From the NCBI RefSeq assembly GCF_047496725.1, contig NC_132975.1:4392501-4456500 (forward strand): a stretch of 64,000 nucleotides of DNA, given 5' to 3'. Each line of letters begins with the position of its first letter. The first letter of the stretch is position 1. Positions 10,804 to 22,066 of the stretch are shown in pieces. The DNA comes from Anoplolepis gracilipes (Eukaryota; Arthropoda; Insecta; Hymenoptera; Formicidae). Made by a program: the position numbers and the translations under genes. The notes under the pieces were generated by a model, which worked only from the letters and a program-made list of their open reading frames with translations, did no database searches and had not been told where the DNA came from.

Positions 10804-13462
10804 ATGCGTACCTTTTACTCGTCGTACTTCGACAAAGTTAAATTGTTATACGGTCCCATAGCGATAGAGTCGTTAAAGTCGTGGATTAAATTTCGCAAGC
10901 GGATTATTTACAATAAGCTAAAAATTAACTTCCTACATAAATGCATTAACCAAAACATACTTCCGCCGCATTGCCATAACTTAATAAAGAACAACAACAT
11001 GACTTTTTTCAATCAAAAATCCTACAACAGCTTTACACATTCTAAAAAGAATTTTCTCATGAAGGTGATGCACTTAGAAATCAAAGATTTGTATGATTCT
11101 GTTAGGTTGGCACACAAGAAAATGTTTGAGATTACGCACCTAATTTATTTATACATACCGATATCAGTCTACACCCCTTTTTTTGCTTCTCAAAGTCGAC
11201 CTCTACATTTGTATTTTATGAGAGAACAAAAAATCAAGACTTAATAAGAAATTCGATTATCTATTGAATAAACAACAAAAAGAATATAAATTAAGGACCC
11301 AACCTATTCGGTATTTTTATCAATACGATGCGTCAACATGTCAACACAAATCGGCCTATGACCAATCTGATTGTTGTTCTTACTCGTTAAAAAAACTTCT
11401 TCTTAGCAATGTAAAGAGCGACATAAAGATTGAAATTTTACCAAACTTTGACAATTTAAATCATAACAATATCTTTGAACTGAAAGACAATTGGTTTATG
11501 AACTTGTCTTCTACACACATTCCAAAGGAGATACAATGCTTCCTACAATTAGGCAATAATTTTAGCGTACCCTTCAATTCGAGAGCCAAGACAACGGTCG
11601 AATTTATCAAAAGTTTTGAAAATAGCCTGAAAAAAGTTCCCGCCGAGAAAAGGATGTTAGTGAGAAGTCGAACGCAGACCATCCTCAAATCGCTTTCCAC
11701 ATTTTCCTTTTCATATAAGGAAATAAATAGGAAACTAATTAATTTACAATCAATCACTAATAATTTCCTAAACGTAAACACTAACCTTATCCTTACTAGA
11801 GATGACAAGGATAACGTAACAGTGGCTCTAGATAAAGACATATATACCCACAGAATCGAAGAATTGTTATCTGATAAAGAGACTTACGTTCTATTAAACA
11901 AAAATTCAATTAATAAACTGGTTTCAAGTCTTCACGAGTTACTTCATAGGTGGAGAAAACATGAATACATCTCAACCACTGAATACCGGAAACTGTCGTT
12001 TAGTGAAGGTAACTTACCGAGAGCATACGGGTTGCCTAAAATAAGAACAACATCCCATATAGATTAATTTTTTCGTCCATTAATAGTCCATTATATAACT
12101 TAACCAGTTGGTTACACAAAATCATGTATGACAGCTTTTCCAAAGCTAAGAGCCACGTTACTAACAGTTTCGATCTAGTGAATAATCTTTCAGATGTTTA
12201 TATTGAAAGTGATTATGAATTAGTCTCTCTAGATGTGATTTCGCTGTTCACTAACATTCCGATTAATCTAGCAAGAGAAAGTATATCAAAAAGATGGCAT
12301 TTGATTACACAGAATTGCGACATCCCCGAACCGGAATTTTTGATGGCAATAAACTTAGTCTTAAATTCGACATTCTTCACATTTAACAATAAAATTTACC
12401 GATAAACATTTGGTACATCAATGGGCTCCCCTCTCTCTCCTATTATCGCCGATATAGTCTTTCAAGACTTAGAAGAAAAAGCATTAACATTATTGAATTT
12501 TACCCCCCCCCCCCATTTATGTTAGATATGTTGACGACATATTAATATTGGTGCCTCCCAAATTTATTGATAGTGACCATATTTAACTCATTTCACAACA
12601 GAGTACAATTCACACTTAAAACCAATGACCAAAACAAAATAAACTTTTTAGACTTCACGCTCATTTAAAAAAATAACTGTTTAAAATTTGACTGCTACCA
12701 CAAGAATACCTTCTCTGGTAGATACCTAAATTTTCACTCCCAGCATCCTATCAATCAAAAGCGAAGCACAATAATAGGCTTAACCGACAGAGTATTTTTA
12801 TTATCACATCCGATGTTTCAAGAAAAGATTTTTAAATTTATTATAAAGATTTAACAGATAACTCCTATCCAATCGATTTCATTTTTACAACAATGAACAA
12901 ACGTATCAAATATTTAATTAATAAAAGATTAATTAATAGAGAATCCCCAGCCTCAAAAAATAACTCATATTTTACAATTCCGTATTTACATTCGGTAACG
13001 GAACAAATAAAGAATGCTCTAAAAGATGTTGACGTTAAACTATCCTGTTACAGCATAAACAAAAACAATAAATTTATCAAGGCTCATAAAGACCCGATCC
13101 CAAATCCCATGAAAACAAACGTAATCTATAAAATTAATTGTTTAAACTGCAATACATCATATGTTGGTCAAACGGGCAGAAAATTAAAGACCAGAATAAA
13201 CGAACACAAGACCAACATAAACAGGCCCAATAATAACAAATCTGTTATCACTGACCACCGCTTAACTTACAATCATGACTTCGACTGGGATAAAGTACAA
13301 ATTCTGGACAATGAGCCTTTTTATACAAAAAGACTGATATCGGAAATGTTACACATTAAACGAAAAACAAACAGCATAAATCTACAAACAGACACAGAAT
13401 GTTTACCAGCTATTTACGAAGATTATAAACAAACTGCCGAAGATCTAATGTCACCTAACTAA
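10804..13462 (+). pseudogene. Penelope-like RT / GIY-YIG polyprotein, broken
   Basis: Start ATG 10804, stop TAA at 13462. The N-terminal part runs to about 11240 and shifts frame into 11264-12067, which ends in the PLE RT motif LPRAYGLPKI. 12124-12405 continues the palm (SLDVISLFTNIPINLA), then a TAA falls where the sister copies have Gln. The active-site YVDDI is at about 12525, just after a run of nine C that breaks the frame. 12893-13462 holds the linker and the GIY-YIG endonuclease (YKINCLNCNTSYVGQTGRKL). In PLEs the RT primes on cut target DNA and the GIY-YIG domain makes the cut. At least four frame breaks make this copy non-functional. It is clearly related to the copy at 15306 but not a recent duplicate of it. 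Confidence 0.85.
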
Positions 13463-14105
13463 CGACTTCTCTCGAAATGTATTTTTCGCCCTTGATCGCA
13501 TTACCACCTGATCCTCCGTTATAGCTACACGCGAAATATCAGTGCGAGACAGTTTCCAAAAAAACACGTGTATGGTGAATCTACTTCCTGTAAGCATTTT
13601 TTCTAAGTTAAATCAAGTTTATAAATTATATAGATAAGGTAGTCGACGAACCATCAATTGTAACAAGTATTTATTGTATTTAATTTATTAATATAAAATT
13701 TATTTTCATCGATCTAACTGTACGCCTCGCGGTTTGGAAACCATCGAGAAATACTTAACGGGAATAATATGGGAGCCGTGAAAAAAAGAATCAAGCATTT
13801 TTGAAAAACAAACCATCACCCACTAAATCAGCTTTGAGATTAAGAACAAAAAATAGAATGTAGACACCATTTATACAGATGAAAGAACGTTAACCGGTTC
13901 ATATAATATAATAATATAACAACTGATTTAATTATGTTAGTGTGCATGCGATATAATACACAGCGGATTAATATTATCGTGCGGCTCGATCACGCAATTG
14001 CGTATTGATTTTTTGATTACACTCTTCTTGCGTTTTTTCCACGCGATGCGTTCGAGACATTCGACTCTTAATTACACATAAATTACTCGTTTCTTTTTCA
14101 TTGTT

Positions 14106-14144
14106 GCGCTGAAGAGGATCCGAAATTTGGATCAAAACGTTCGC
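14106..14144 (+). ncRNA. Hammerhead-ribozyme-like motif, right arm of the PLE composite
   Basis: GCG, CTGAAGA, the GATCC/GGATC stem-loop, then AAAACGTTCGC, about 640 bases after the ORF stop and on the coding strand. It mirrors the motif at 9427-9465, with T for A in the cleavage triplet (GTT). Both copies of this composite share the G-to-A change in the GAAA core. Confidence 0.6.
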
Positions 14145-14290
14145 TTTCTAGATAACTATATCCGTTAATATATTCACCAATGTATCAATATCAATATACT
14201 ATTTGACATATTACCTAAATTTGTAAAGTAAAAAAACCTATATTTTCAATTAAATCTCCTCGCTCCTATTGCCTCTTATTTATCTATTTA

Positions 14291-14639
14291 TTATATATAT
14301 TTTATAATATATAATAATTATGTAATATTGATTTAATTCTATAACAACATTAATATTATACACTTTATATAAAAACTTGCTTTTGTTACTTACTTAAATA
14401 TAAATCATATAAGCCATATAAAATCAAGCAATTAGGTTAAATCACATGTGTTTTTCATGTATATAAAAAAACTATATCTTTAAACTTTCTGATTGATTTA
14501 TCTTCGTCTATCTAAAAATATCTGATGATTGATCGAATTTGACTCTTAGGCTTACAGTTTGAATTTCAGCTTACGGATCGATTACTATTGATTGACATGT
14601 TATGTTATGCTTCTTATTGGCTAAATCCTTATGGTATAT
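14291..14639. other. Right-hand interior of the Harbinger element
   Basis: AT-rich sequence between the PLE composite and the clear part of the right inverted end. From about 14575 it begins to match the inner part of the left end (CATGTTATGTTATGCTTCTT against the 5000 region). No gene seen. Confidence 0.4.
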
Positions 14640-15293
14640 TTTTATGTTACGGCTATGGAATTTGTGTGCTATAGCCTTATGATTGATTAATTTCTTAAGT
14701 CTTACGTCTTAAAGTCTCATTGTAGATTACGCTTTAGATTATATGTACAATCATAAAATCCGGTTTACAGTAGGTTTACAATGAATTAAACTCTAATCCT
14801 AACTTAATAATTTACATTGATATGCATTAATATTTTAATATTTTATAAAATTATAAAATAAAATTGTGCCAAAAAAAAACGTTGATAAGTATATATTTCC
14901 AAGAAAGTGTTTGGTTCTTTAGTTACTGCATCGGAAAAAGTAATGCTATAACGGAGCAATTGAATTTTCTAATAAGGAAACCGTGGAGCAATCATTCTAT
15001 CGAAAAATCATTGTTAAATTCTTTGAGGTATAATTATAAACAATAATCCCACTGTTGAGCCCTGTAGTTCCGATCGGTGGCCGATAGGGGGCGCCGTTGT
15101 CACTTGTCCAATTAATAATTTGTTAATTATTTATTAATAATGCTTTAAATCATAAATGTTACGGTGAAATAATAAAGAGCCATCAAGGAGCAATCGTTTT
15201 ATGCTGTTTTTAAATACGGAAAACTATTAGAAATATGTTTTTTGTAAAAGTTACTAGCTTTACGTTTTTTGTAAATATTTTATAAAATATTTT
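14640..15293. repeat. Right terminal inverted repeat of Harbinger, inner part
   Basis: Reverse complement of about 4335-4985, including CTCATTGTAGATTACGCTTT and the block CACTGTTGAGCCCTGTAGTT near 15049. It is cut at 15293 by the PLE that follows and resumes at 18539. Confidence 0.8.
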
Positions 15294-15305
15294 CTACACA
15301 AATGC

Positions 15306-17818
15306 ATGAATTATAACATACTTCCGCCGCATTGCCATAATTTAATAAAAAACAACAATATAACTTTTCTTAACCGCAAATCCCATAACATCTTTACACA
15401 TTTTAGAAAGAATTTCCTCATGAAGGTGATACGCTTAGAAATCAAGGATTTATACGATTCTGTTAGGCTAGCACACAGGAAAATGTTTGAGATTACACAC
15501 TTAATCCAATTACACACACCGATATCAGTCTATAACCTATTTTTTACATCTCAAAGTCGACCTCTATACTTATATTTCATTAGAGAACGATCCAGACTTA
15601 ACAAAAAATTCGACCATCTAATAAACAAACAACAAAAAGAACAAAAATTAACTACCCAACCTATTCGATATTTTTATCTACATAATATGTCAACACACCA
15701 ACACAAATCAACCCATGACCAATCCGTCAATGCTTTTTACTCTTTAAAAAAACTTCCATTTTTTGACGATAAAATCGACACAAAAATTGAAATCGTACCA
15801 AAATTTGACAATCTACATCAGAACAACATATTTGACCTCAAAGACAATTGGTTTATAAATTTATCCTCTACACACTTTCCTAAAGAGATACAAGGCTTTC
15901 TACAATTAGGCGATAATTTCAGCGTACCTTCCACCTCTAGATCTAAGACAGCTACCGATTTTATCAAAAATTTCGAAAACAGTCTAAAAAAAGTTCCTGC
16001 CGAAAAAAGGACATTGTTGAGAAGTCGAACACAAACCATCATTAAATCACTTTCCACATCATCCTTTCCACAAAATGAAACCACTAAAAAACTAATCAAT
16101 TTACGATCAACTACTAACAACTTTTTAAAAGAAAACTCGAATCTTATCCTTTCCAGAGCGAATAAAGGTAATGTTACTGTTGCTTTGGATAAAGACAAAT
16201 ACACCCAAATAATGGAAAATTTATTGTCAGATAAAGAGACTTATATTTTATTAAATAAAAACCCTATTAATAAACTAATCTCAAGCCTCAATGACATACT
16301 GAAACGGTGGAAAAAACAAGAATACATCTCGACCATTGAATATCGTAAAATGTCCTTCAGTGAAGGTAATTTACCGCGAGCATATGGCTTACCAAAAATT
16401 CATAAGATTAACATCCCTTACAGGTTGATTGTATCATCTATCAATAGCCCATTATACAACTTAACCAGTTGGTTACATAAAATCATGTACGACAGCTTCC
16501 CGAAACCGAATAGTCACATTGCAAATAGTTTCGATCTAGTCAACAAATTATCTAATTTACATATTGATAATGATTATGAGTTGTTTTCGCTAGATGTAAT
16601 CTCACTGTTCACTAACATCCCGATCAATTTAGCAGTAGAAAGCATATCAAAGAGATGGCAATATATCACAAATAATTGCAACATCCCAGAATAAGAATTT
16701 TTAACAGCAATAAACCTAGTCTTAAACTCTACATACTTTGTCTTCAATAACAAATTTTATCAACAAACTTTGGGCACACCAATGGGCTCCCCACTCTCTC
16801 CGATCATCGCCGACATAGTCCTACAAGACATAGAGGAAAAAGCATTGACGTTATTGAATTTTACCCCTACCATTTACTTCAGATACGTGGACGACATATT
16901 AATATCGATACCTCCAAAATTTATTGACGAGACATTGACAATTTTTAATTCTTTCCATAACAGAGTACAGTTCACTGTGGAAAAAAATGACCACAACAAG
17001 ATTAACTTTTTAGACCTAACACTCATTTTAATTAATAACCATCTAACATTTGACTGGTACCATAAGAACACATTCTCGGGTAGATATCTCAATTTCCATT
17101 CCCAACATCCTAACAACCAAAAAAGAGGCACTGTAATAGGCTTAATTGATAGAATATTCTTATTATCACATCCCATGTTCCATGAAAAGAATATCCAATT
17201 TATAATAAAGATTTTACTGGACAACTCCTATCCAACCGATTTTATATTCAAAACAAATAACAACCGTATAAAGTTTTTAATTAACAATAGACCATCCGAC
17301 AGAAAATTACACACACCCAATAATAACTTATATTTCACAATACCATATTTGCATACAGTAACTGATAAAATAAAGAATGCTCTAAAAGATGTCGACATCA
17401 GATTAGCCTACTACAGTATAAACAAAAACAACAAATTTATTAAGACACAAAGATCCTATCCCTAGTCCCATGAAAATAAACGTAGTATACAAAATTAATT
17501 GTCTAAATTGCGATGCTTCTTATGTTGGTCAAACGGGCAGAAAGTTGAATACTAGGATAAAAGAACATAAGACCAACATAATGAAGCCTAATAACAACAA
17601 ATCAGTGATCACCGCCTAACATACAATTATGACTTTGACTGGGACAATGCACAAATACTAGACAATGAGTCCTATTACACAAAAAGACTGATATCTGAAA
17701 TGTTATACATTAAACGACAAATAAATAGCATAAATCTACAAACAGATATAGAATGTTTGCCAGCTATTTACGATGATATAATAAACAAACTGCCTAAGAT
17801 CTAATGTCACCTATCTGA
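15306..17818 (+). pseudogene. Penelope-like RT / GIY-YIG polyprotein, nearly intact
   Basis: The best-preserved PLE frame in the window. It is open from 15306 to a single TAA at 16692-16694, which stands where the sister copy has Pro. The same frame then runs on to 17465. The RT carries SFSEGNLPRAYGLPKIHK, SLDVISLFTNIPINLA, GTPMGSPLSPIIADIVLQD and the active site FRYVDDILIS. After 17440 a small deletion shifts the frame into the GIY-YIG part (VVYKINCLNCDASYVGQTGR). A deletion of about 7 bases near 17610 and a stop near 17796 follow. The N-terminus is missing because the insertion is 5'-truncated. Few inactivating changes suggest it is younger than the copy at 10804. Confidence 0.88.
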
Positions 17819-18343
17819 CTCTTTCCATCTTAAATGTATTTTTCGCCCTTGAGCTCATCTGTACCATCGGCATAACCACACGTTAAACATCAGTTGTCGC
17901 GATATATATACCATAGATTCAACAATACACAAACGGAATGCATATCCTGTAAGCTTTTTCTGAGTCACCACTATTATACACAAACTAACGGTAAATTACT
18001 TTATTACAAACAGGTATTTATTATACTCATTTTACTAATACAGACTTAACCCCTCAATCTAACTGCATACCTCCCTCGGTCTGGAAACCTCGGAGAATTG
18101 CCTCGCGGGATTATTATGCAAGCCGTACAATAAAAGAGCCGAACAAGTTGGATCATTTTATATATATGTAATTTATACAACTAACATGCGATAAATATGT
18201 ACAGCGGTTCTAAGGCATTGATCCATTTAATCATGCGAATACGATCACGATTTTTAGTTCACACATGTCTTACGCCTTTATTATACGATGTTTTATCATT
18301 AATTTCGTTTTTATTTATAATTCATTTATTTAATTTATATATT

Positions 18344-18382
18344 ATGCTGAAGAGGATTCAAAACATGAATCGAAACGTTCAA
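18344..18382 (+). ncRNA. Hammerhead-ribozyme-like motif with intact core, PLE at 15294
   Basis: ATG, CTGAAGA, G, the perfect five-pair stem GATTC/GAATC with an AAAACAT loop, then GAAACGTTCAA. All invariant core positions (CUGANGA and GAAA) are present. The cleavage triplet is GTT and stem III is the two-pair AC/GT form. One unpaired purine separates the core from stem II. Stem I is weak here. It lies about 525 bases past the ORF stop. Confidence 0.65.
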
Positions 18383-18538
18383 ATCTTTATTATAATTTCC
18401 GTCATTCTATAGAATGTTACCAATGTACTTAATGTCAATACAATTGCGACATATCATCTATATATAAAAAACGTATAATTTTATATTCATATCTCCTCGC
18501 TCCTATTGCCTCTTTCTTACTTACTTATAAAATATTTT

Positions 18539-18655
18539 ATTTAATAATGAAGCAATTGCAAACTCTAAGGGAGCAATGAAGGAGCAATCGTTTGAGCTAT
18601 AATTTATTAAAAATTATGAACTTCTAGCGCCAACTTACTTCTGCTAAAAATGAAC
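18539..18655. repeat. Right terminal inverted repeat of Harbinger, outer part
   Basis: Contains GGAGCAATCGTTTGAGCTAT and ends near AGCGCCAACTT. It is the reverse complement of about 4209-4330 and completes the right end after the PLE insertion. Confidence 0.75.
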
Positions 18656-18922
18656 TGCACGTGAACTTGGTAGGTAACCAATTATGGCAGAGAGAGGTTT
18701 TTTGTCTTATTTTCTCTCTATTTACACTCTCTCTTAATCTTATGAATATGTCCATATAATTATATCCCATTTTTCTTTAAATAATCTTATAAGGAGTTAT
18801 TCTTGTATATGCATAGGGTGACAAATCTACGAATCTAAAATATTTCTATTATTTTTGAGAATGCAAAGAAACTTCTAAAAAGAAAAATGCTTGAAGAATG
18901 CTTATGAAGAATCTGAAACCTC
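18656..18922. other. Short spacer between Harbinger and copia elements
   Basis: AT-rich sequence with no frame. The copia pol homology begins only at about 18945, so the rest of its pol gene and 3' LTR are missing on this side. Confidence 0.4.
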
Positions 18923-19485
18923 CTATCGAATTTTGAGACATTGGGCCACATACACGTCACTGTGAATGAGCTCTCCTAGTAGAAGATTCCTTTTTGTGAT
19001 TTTATTAAAGGATAAACGATGCTGCTTCCCATATTGCCAGGCTTCGCAGAAAGTATCTTCATCGTCGTTACTGTTCTTTATGGTCCCGTCAATCAAGCTT
19101 TCCTTCCATAGTTGACGTATATATTTATAGTTGACATGGCCCAAACGGGCCATGCCAGCGGTTCAAGTTTGAGGTAGCTGTCGAATTTGCATAATTTCTG
19201 TTTTGCACCTTGATGAACATGCAAAAGAGATTATTGCTTTGCTTCATTCCTTGAGCCTTCAGTTCATCATTCATGGAGAATTTAACATAATCTTTCTCAA
19301 AAGTTACTTTGTAGTCCTTATTCATGCAAGCTCTAACAGAGAATAAATTCTTATTTAAATTGGGTACATAAAGTACGCTCTCTAGCTTACCTGCAAGCCA
19401 TTTTCCATTAATGAGTCTCTCAATGTATACTGTACTGTGACCCGTTACATGTGGATCCATCGCCGAGTGTCACGTACTCATCCTC

Positions 19486-19627
19486 ACGGGAGGGTCCCGT
19501 TAACACACATCCGGATAGCACACAACCATACATATTGATCGATGCTTAGGGTAACCAGCACGGTTAGCCAATCAAAAGGTTCTAATGTTCATTGACCAAT
19601 TAGTATTGTGCGCTATCGGATCCCGTC
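19486..19627. repeat. MITE inserted between the copia protease and pre-integrase regions
   Basis: The copia frame breaks here, and the insert has inverted sub-terminal sequence: ATCCGGATAGCACACAA against TTGTGCGCTATCGGATCCC. Internal sequence (CTTAGGGTAACCAGC, AGCCAATCA) is related to 20527-20690, inside the other insertion, so both belong to one dispersed family. Exact ends are not resolved. Confidence 0.6.
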
Positions 19628-20063
19628 TATCTACACAAGGTTGTAATTCCGATAATAACCAATTGTGACGGAATGTCATGTGTTTTGAGGCACCGCTGTC
19701 AAGAAGTCACACATCCTTCGTCGCTACACTCATAAGCTCATTTGCGTGAACTTCGACAATAAATGCGCTTACATTAGATGCGCCATTTCTTCTTTTTTCT
19801 TTCTCTGTATCACTTCGATTGTTTCTTTCTCTCTTCCTTTTACGGCACTCTCTTGCGATGTGGCCACATTTTTGACAATAATAGCACGTCACTTCCCTTT
19901 TTGAGCGTTGCGCATGTTTCTCTGACGTCTTCTGTTTGTTTTTGTTGGAATTTACACTCATGGCGACAAGCGCGCCACTTGCCTCATCCATCGTACTCAT
20001 TCTCCCTTCTTCCTTGATAAGGCGTTGTGTTAGATTTTCAACCGTTTGATTTTTCGACTCGAC

Positions 20064-20235
20064 TACAGTATAAGTATACACAGTAGCGACAGTGAGCGTC
20101 GGCATCTTTGATGTTGATGTTGCCTGGTCACATGACCTGTCGCCATTTTGAGAATAGTACACGTGCGCTGTTTTTCATTTGGTTACAAGAATAATTTCAT
20201 AATTATATTCAATAAATTGATAAAATTTATGTGTC

Positions 20236-20269
<34 letters not shown>

Positions 20270-20784
20270 AATTTATTATTACTGAAATATATCTTTGCTT
20301 ATACCTTTCCGAATCACGTGGAAAGCTAAAAAGAACTAAGCCCAGGCACTCGTCCAGAAATATTTTTACAATTTTTCATTGCATAAGAGAATCAATTCTT
20401 TTTCACTTTCATATTGCACTATATTGGACAAAATTTTATGTCACTTTTACACAATAAATTAAATAATATGACAGTATTCACGTAAAACGTATTTGTCTAT
20501 ATTATAAGTTAGATGTATTAGGAGCGTCCCGTTTAACCACGTCACGATTGACCACAGCCACTTATATCGACGCCTAGGGTTGTCAGCCTAGGGTCATCAG
20601 CAACGATTAACCAATCAGAGAGTCTCATTTTAAACTGTCCAATTGGCGACGTGGTCAATAGACTCCCACCCGATGTATTCATAGGGCGCAGCCACCTGCT
20701 CTGTAGTACAAGCTGACGCATGCGCACTAGAAATTTGTCACATCAAAATCGCTCACTGTCGCTACTGTGTATACTTATACTGTG
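20064..20784. repeat. 721-bp DNA element inserted in copia gag, 7-bp target duplication
   Basis: ACTCGAC stands at 20057-20063 and again at 20785-20791. The element between starts TACAGTATAAGTATACAC and ends GTGTATACTTATACTGTG. These are inverted ends of about 35 bases that include CAGTAGCGACAGTGAGCG. Removing the insert restores the Gag reading DSVESKNQTVENL. The interior holds a (TC)n tract at 20237-20266 and a nested MITE-like block at about 20520-20690. No transposase was seen and the superfamily is not certain. Confidence 0.8.
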
Positions 20785-21495
20785 ACTCGACACTGTCTCA
20801 TGCTGTGACGAATTCACAAAATTTTGAAGGGAGACTTCCTAGAATTTTAGCCATTATCGTTATGTTCGATATCCTTTGACGTCTTGCCGCGCCATGTTTT
20901 CGACCTTTGCAACATGCTGTGCTATGCTATCGTTTGGCGCCATCTTGTAATCGTGAAATCTCGTCATTAAGAGTAGTTTATTTGATTCACTCTTCTGTTC
21001 ATGAGCCGCAGAAAGTCGTTTCCACATTTCGGTTGTCGTCTCACAGGATAGCAAATACTCAAGCTGCGAGGATTCCACGGTCGAAGAAATGATGACCATT
21101 GCCTTTGCATTACTCTTGTCCCATTCGCCCGTGTTGTTATCCGGTCGCGTTCTTGTACCGTCGACAATGTTTGTCAATCCATTTGTGATGAATATGGTTC
21201 TCATCTGGAATTTCCACGCTTGGAAATTTAATCCATCAAATTTCGATATGCTTCTCAAGTCGATAGAATCTGCCATCTCTATGCACCAGTATCTTGCGCA
21301 GGAAGCAAAGAGTAAAAAGAAACAAGAGGAAATGTATCGGTGGTGGAGGCTAGCCAAATCGCTGACGGAAGCCGCCATCTTGAGTGTCCACTTTTTTGAC
21401 GCTTATTAGCATCGTCTGCAGCTGTTGTCAGAGAGATACATGTGCGTATTATTTTACACAATTATTAATTCTAAAAAAAATAGTGAAATAAAATT

Positions 21496-21557
21496 ATGGT
21501 GCATTGTCAGGCCTGTGGCATAACAACAGCGCGAAATTATGGGATAACATTTCATCG
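21496..21557 (+). CDS. Possible THAP-domain first exon (fragment)
   Basis: An ATG at 21496 opens MVHCQACGITTARNYGITFH, followed by CG and a GTTAGT donor. Cys-x2-Cys near the start followed by GI-x-FH is the usual opening of a THAP zinc-binding domain. Insect P-type transposases and many host proteins begin this way. It lies in the copia leader on the opposite strand, between copies of GAGTGTCCACTTTT at about 21377 and about 21857, which may bound an insertion. I found no second exon with the later Cys and His, so this is a tentative call on a short sequence. Confidence 0.35.
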
Positions 21558-22066
21558 GTTAGTAATTGTTATCAATATAATAACAAGAATTTAATGTTTT
21601 GAAGGTTAGTATGTTTATTTAAATCAAGTTTTGTTTTATTTAGATATACTATTTAAAGGACAGTAAACAATGTGTTAAAATTTCAATATTATTAATATAT
21701 ATTATTTTATTTGTTGCATATTAAAATTATATATTTCAATTTAATTTTATTAAGTTGATTTTATTAAAAATATAAAGTATATTCCATATTTATATTTAAA
21801 ACTTCGTTCTTCCAGCATCTCCGAAAAGTCATTCAATTTTGGCGCCCATAAGCAGTCATTTTGAGTGTCCACTTTTATGCTGGTATATATAGGCATTTCC
21901 GTCCGTTTAGCTCGAGCCATATGCTCCCTCCTGTTTCTTTTTACTCTTTAGCAGGAAGACTGTGCACGAGGATTACTACAAGTCTTCGACAAAGATTGTT
22001 TAAAACGCACAACAAGGCCTAGCACCTTTTTTTTTATATTATTAGACGTGCCCTGGACTCATAACC

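Larger units (their letters stand above)
9297..14290. mobile_element. Composite Penelope-like element, head-to-head
   Basis: The left part (9297 to about 10790) is the 3' third of a PLE on the minus strand. The right part (about 10790-14290) is a longer copy on the plus strand. The two 3' regions are inverted near-copies: 9297-9345 against 14235-14275, both ending in the complement of CTCCTCGCTCCTATTGCC. Inverted or partly repeated ends are a known habit of PLEs. The composite lies inside the Harbinger element, between its nuclease gene and its right inverted end. Confidence 0.8.
15294..18525 (+). mobile_element. 5'-truncated Penelope-like element with 13-bp target duplication
   Basis: TATAAAATATTTT at 15281-15293 is repeated at 18526-18538. 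The element between them begins abruptly inside the PLE coding region and ends in the family 3' end CTCCTCGCTCCTATTGCC plus a short CTTACTTACT tail. This is the expected product of target-primed reverse transcription that stopped early. The target is the right inverted end of the Harbinger element. Confidence 0.85.
4209..18655. mobile_element. PIF/Harbinger transposon with very long inverted ends, interrupted by two Penelope-like elements
   Basis: The sequence from about 4209 to 5060 reappears inverted at 14640-15293 and, after an inserted element, at 18539-18655. Between the arms lie a MADF-domain gene (plus) and a DDE nuclease gene (minus), the usual gene pair of PIF/Harbinger elements. Without the two PLEs it would be about 6.2 kb. 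The outermost shared bases are around AAGTTGGCGCT on the left and AGCGCCAACTT on the right. I could not settle the exact ends or the 3-bp target duplication. Both genes carry stop codons, so the copy is dead. Confidence 0.75.
18923..21276 (-). pseudogene. copia Gag-Pol remnant (Gag, zinc knuckle, protease, pre-integrase)
   Basis: Gag starts at MADSIDLRSISKFDGLNF (ATG at 21276) and has the UBN2 layout (FQAWKFQMR, LLLMTRFHDYKM). After an inserted element it resumes near 20050 with QTVENLTQRLIKEEGRMSTM. A CCHC knuckle CYYCQKCGHIAREC follows near 19875. The protease motif LLDSGASKHMTF follows directly, preceded by a TGA that replaces the expected Trp. After a second insertion come VTLGDGSTC and LESVLYVPNLNKNLFSV, then RLGHVNYKYIR and CEAWQYGKQHRLSF. 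The last is the pre-integrase zinc region, with the second Cys lost. The sequence ends in GELIHSDV, the entry to the integrase core. Stops and shifts occur throughout. Confidence 0.85.
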
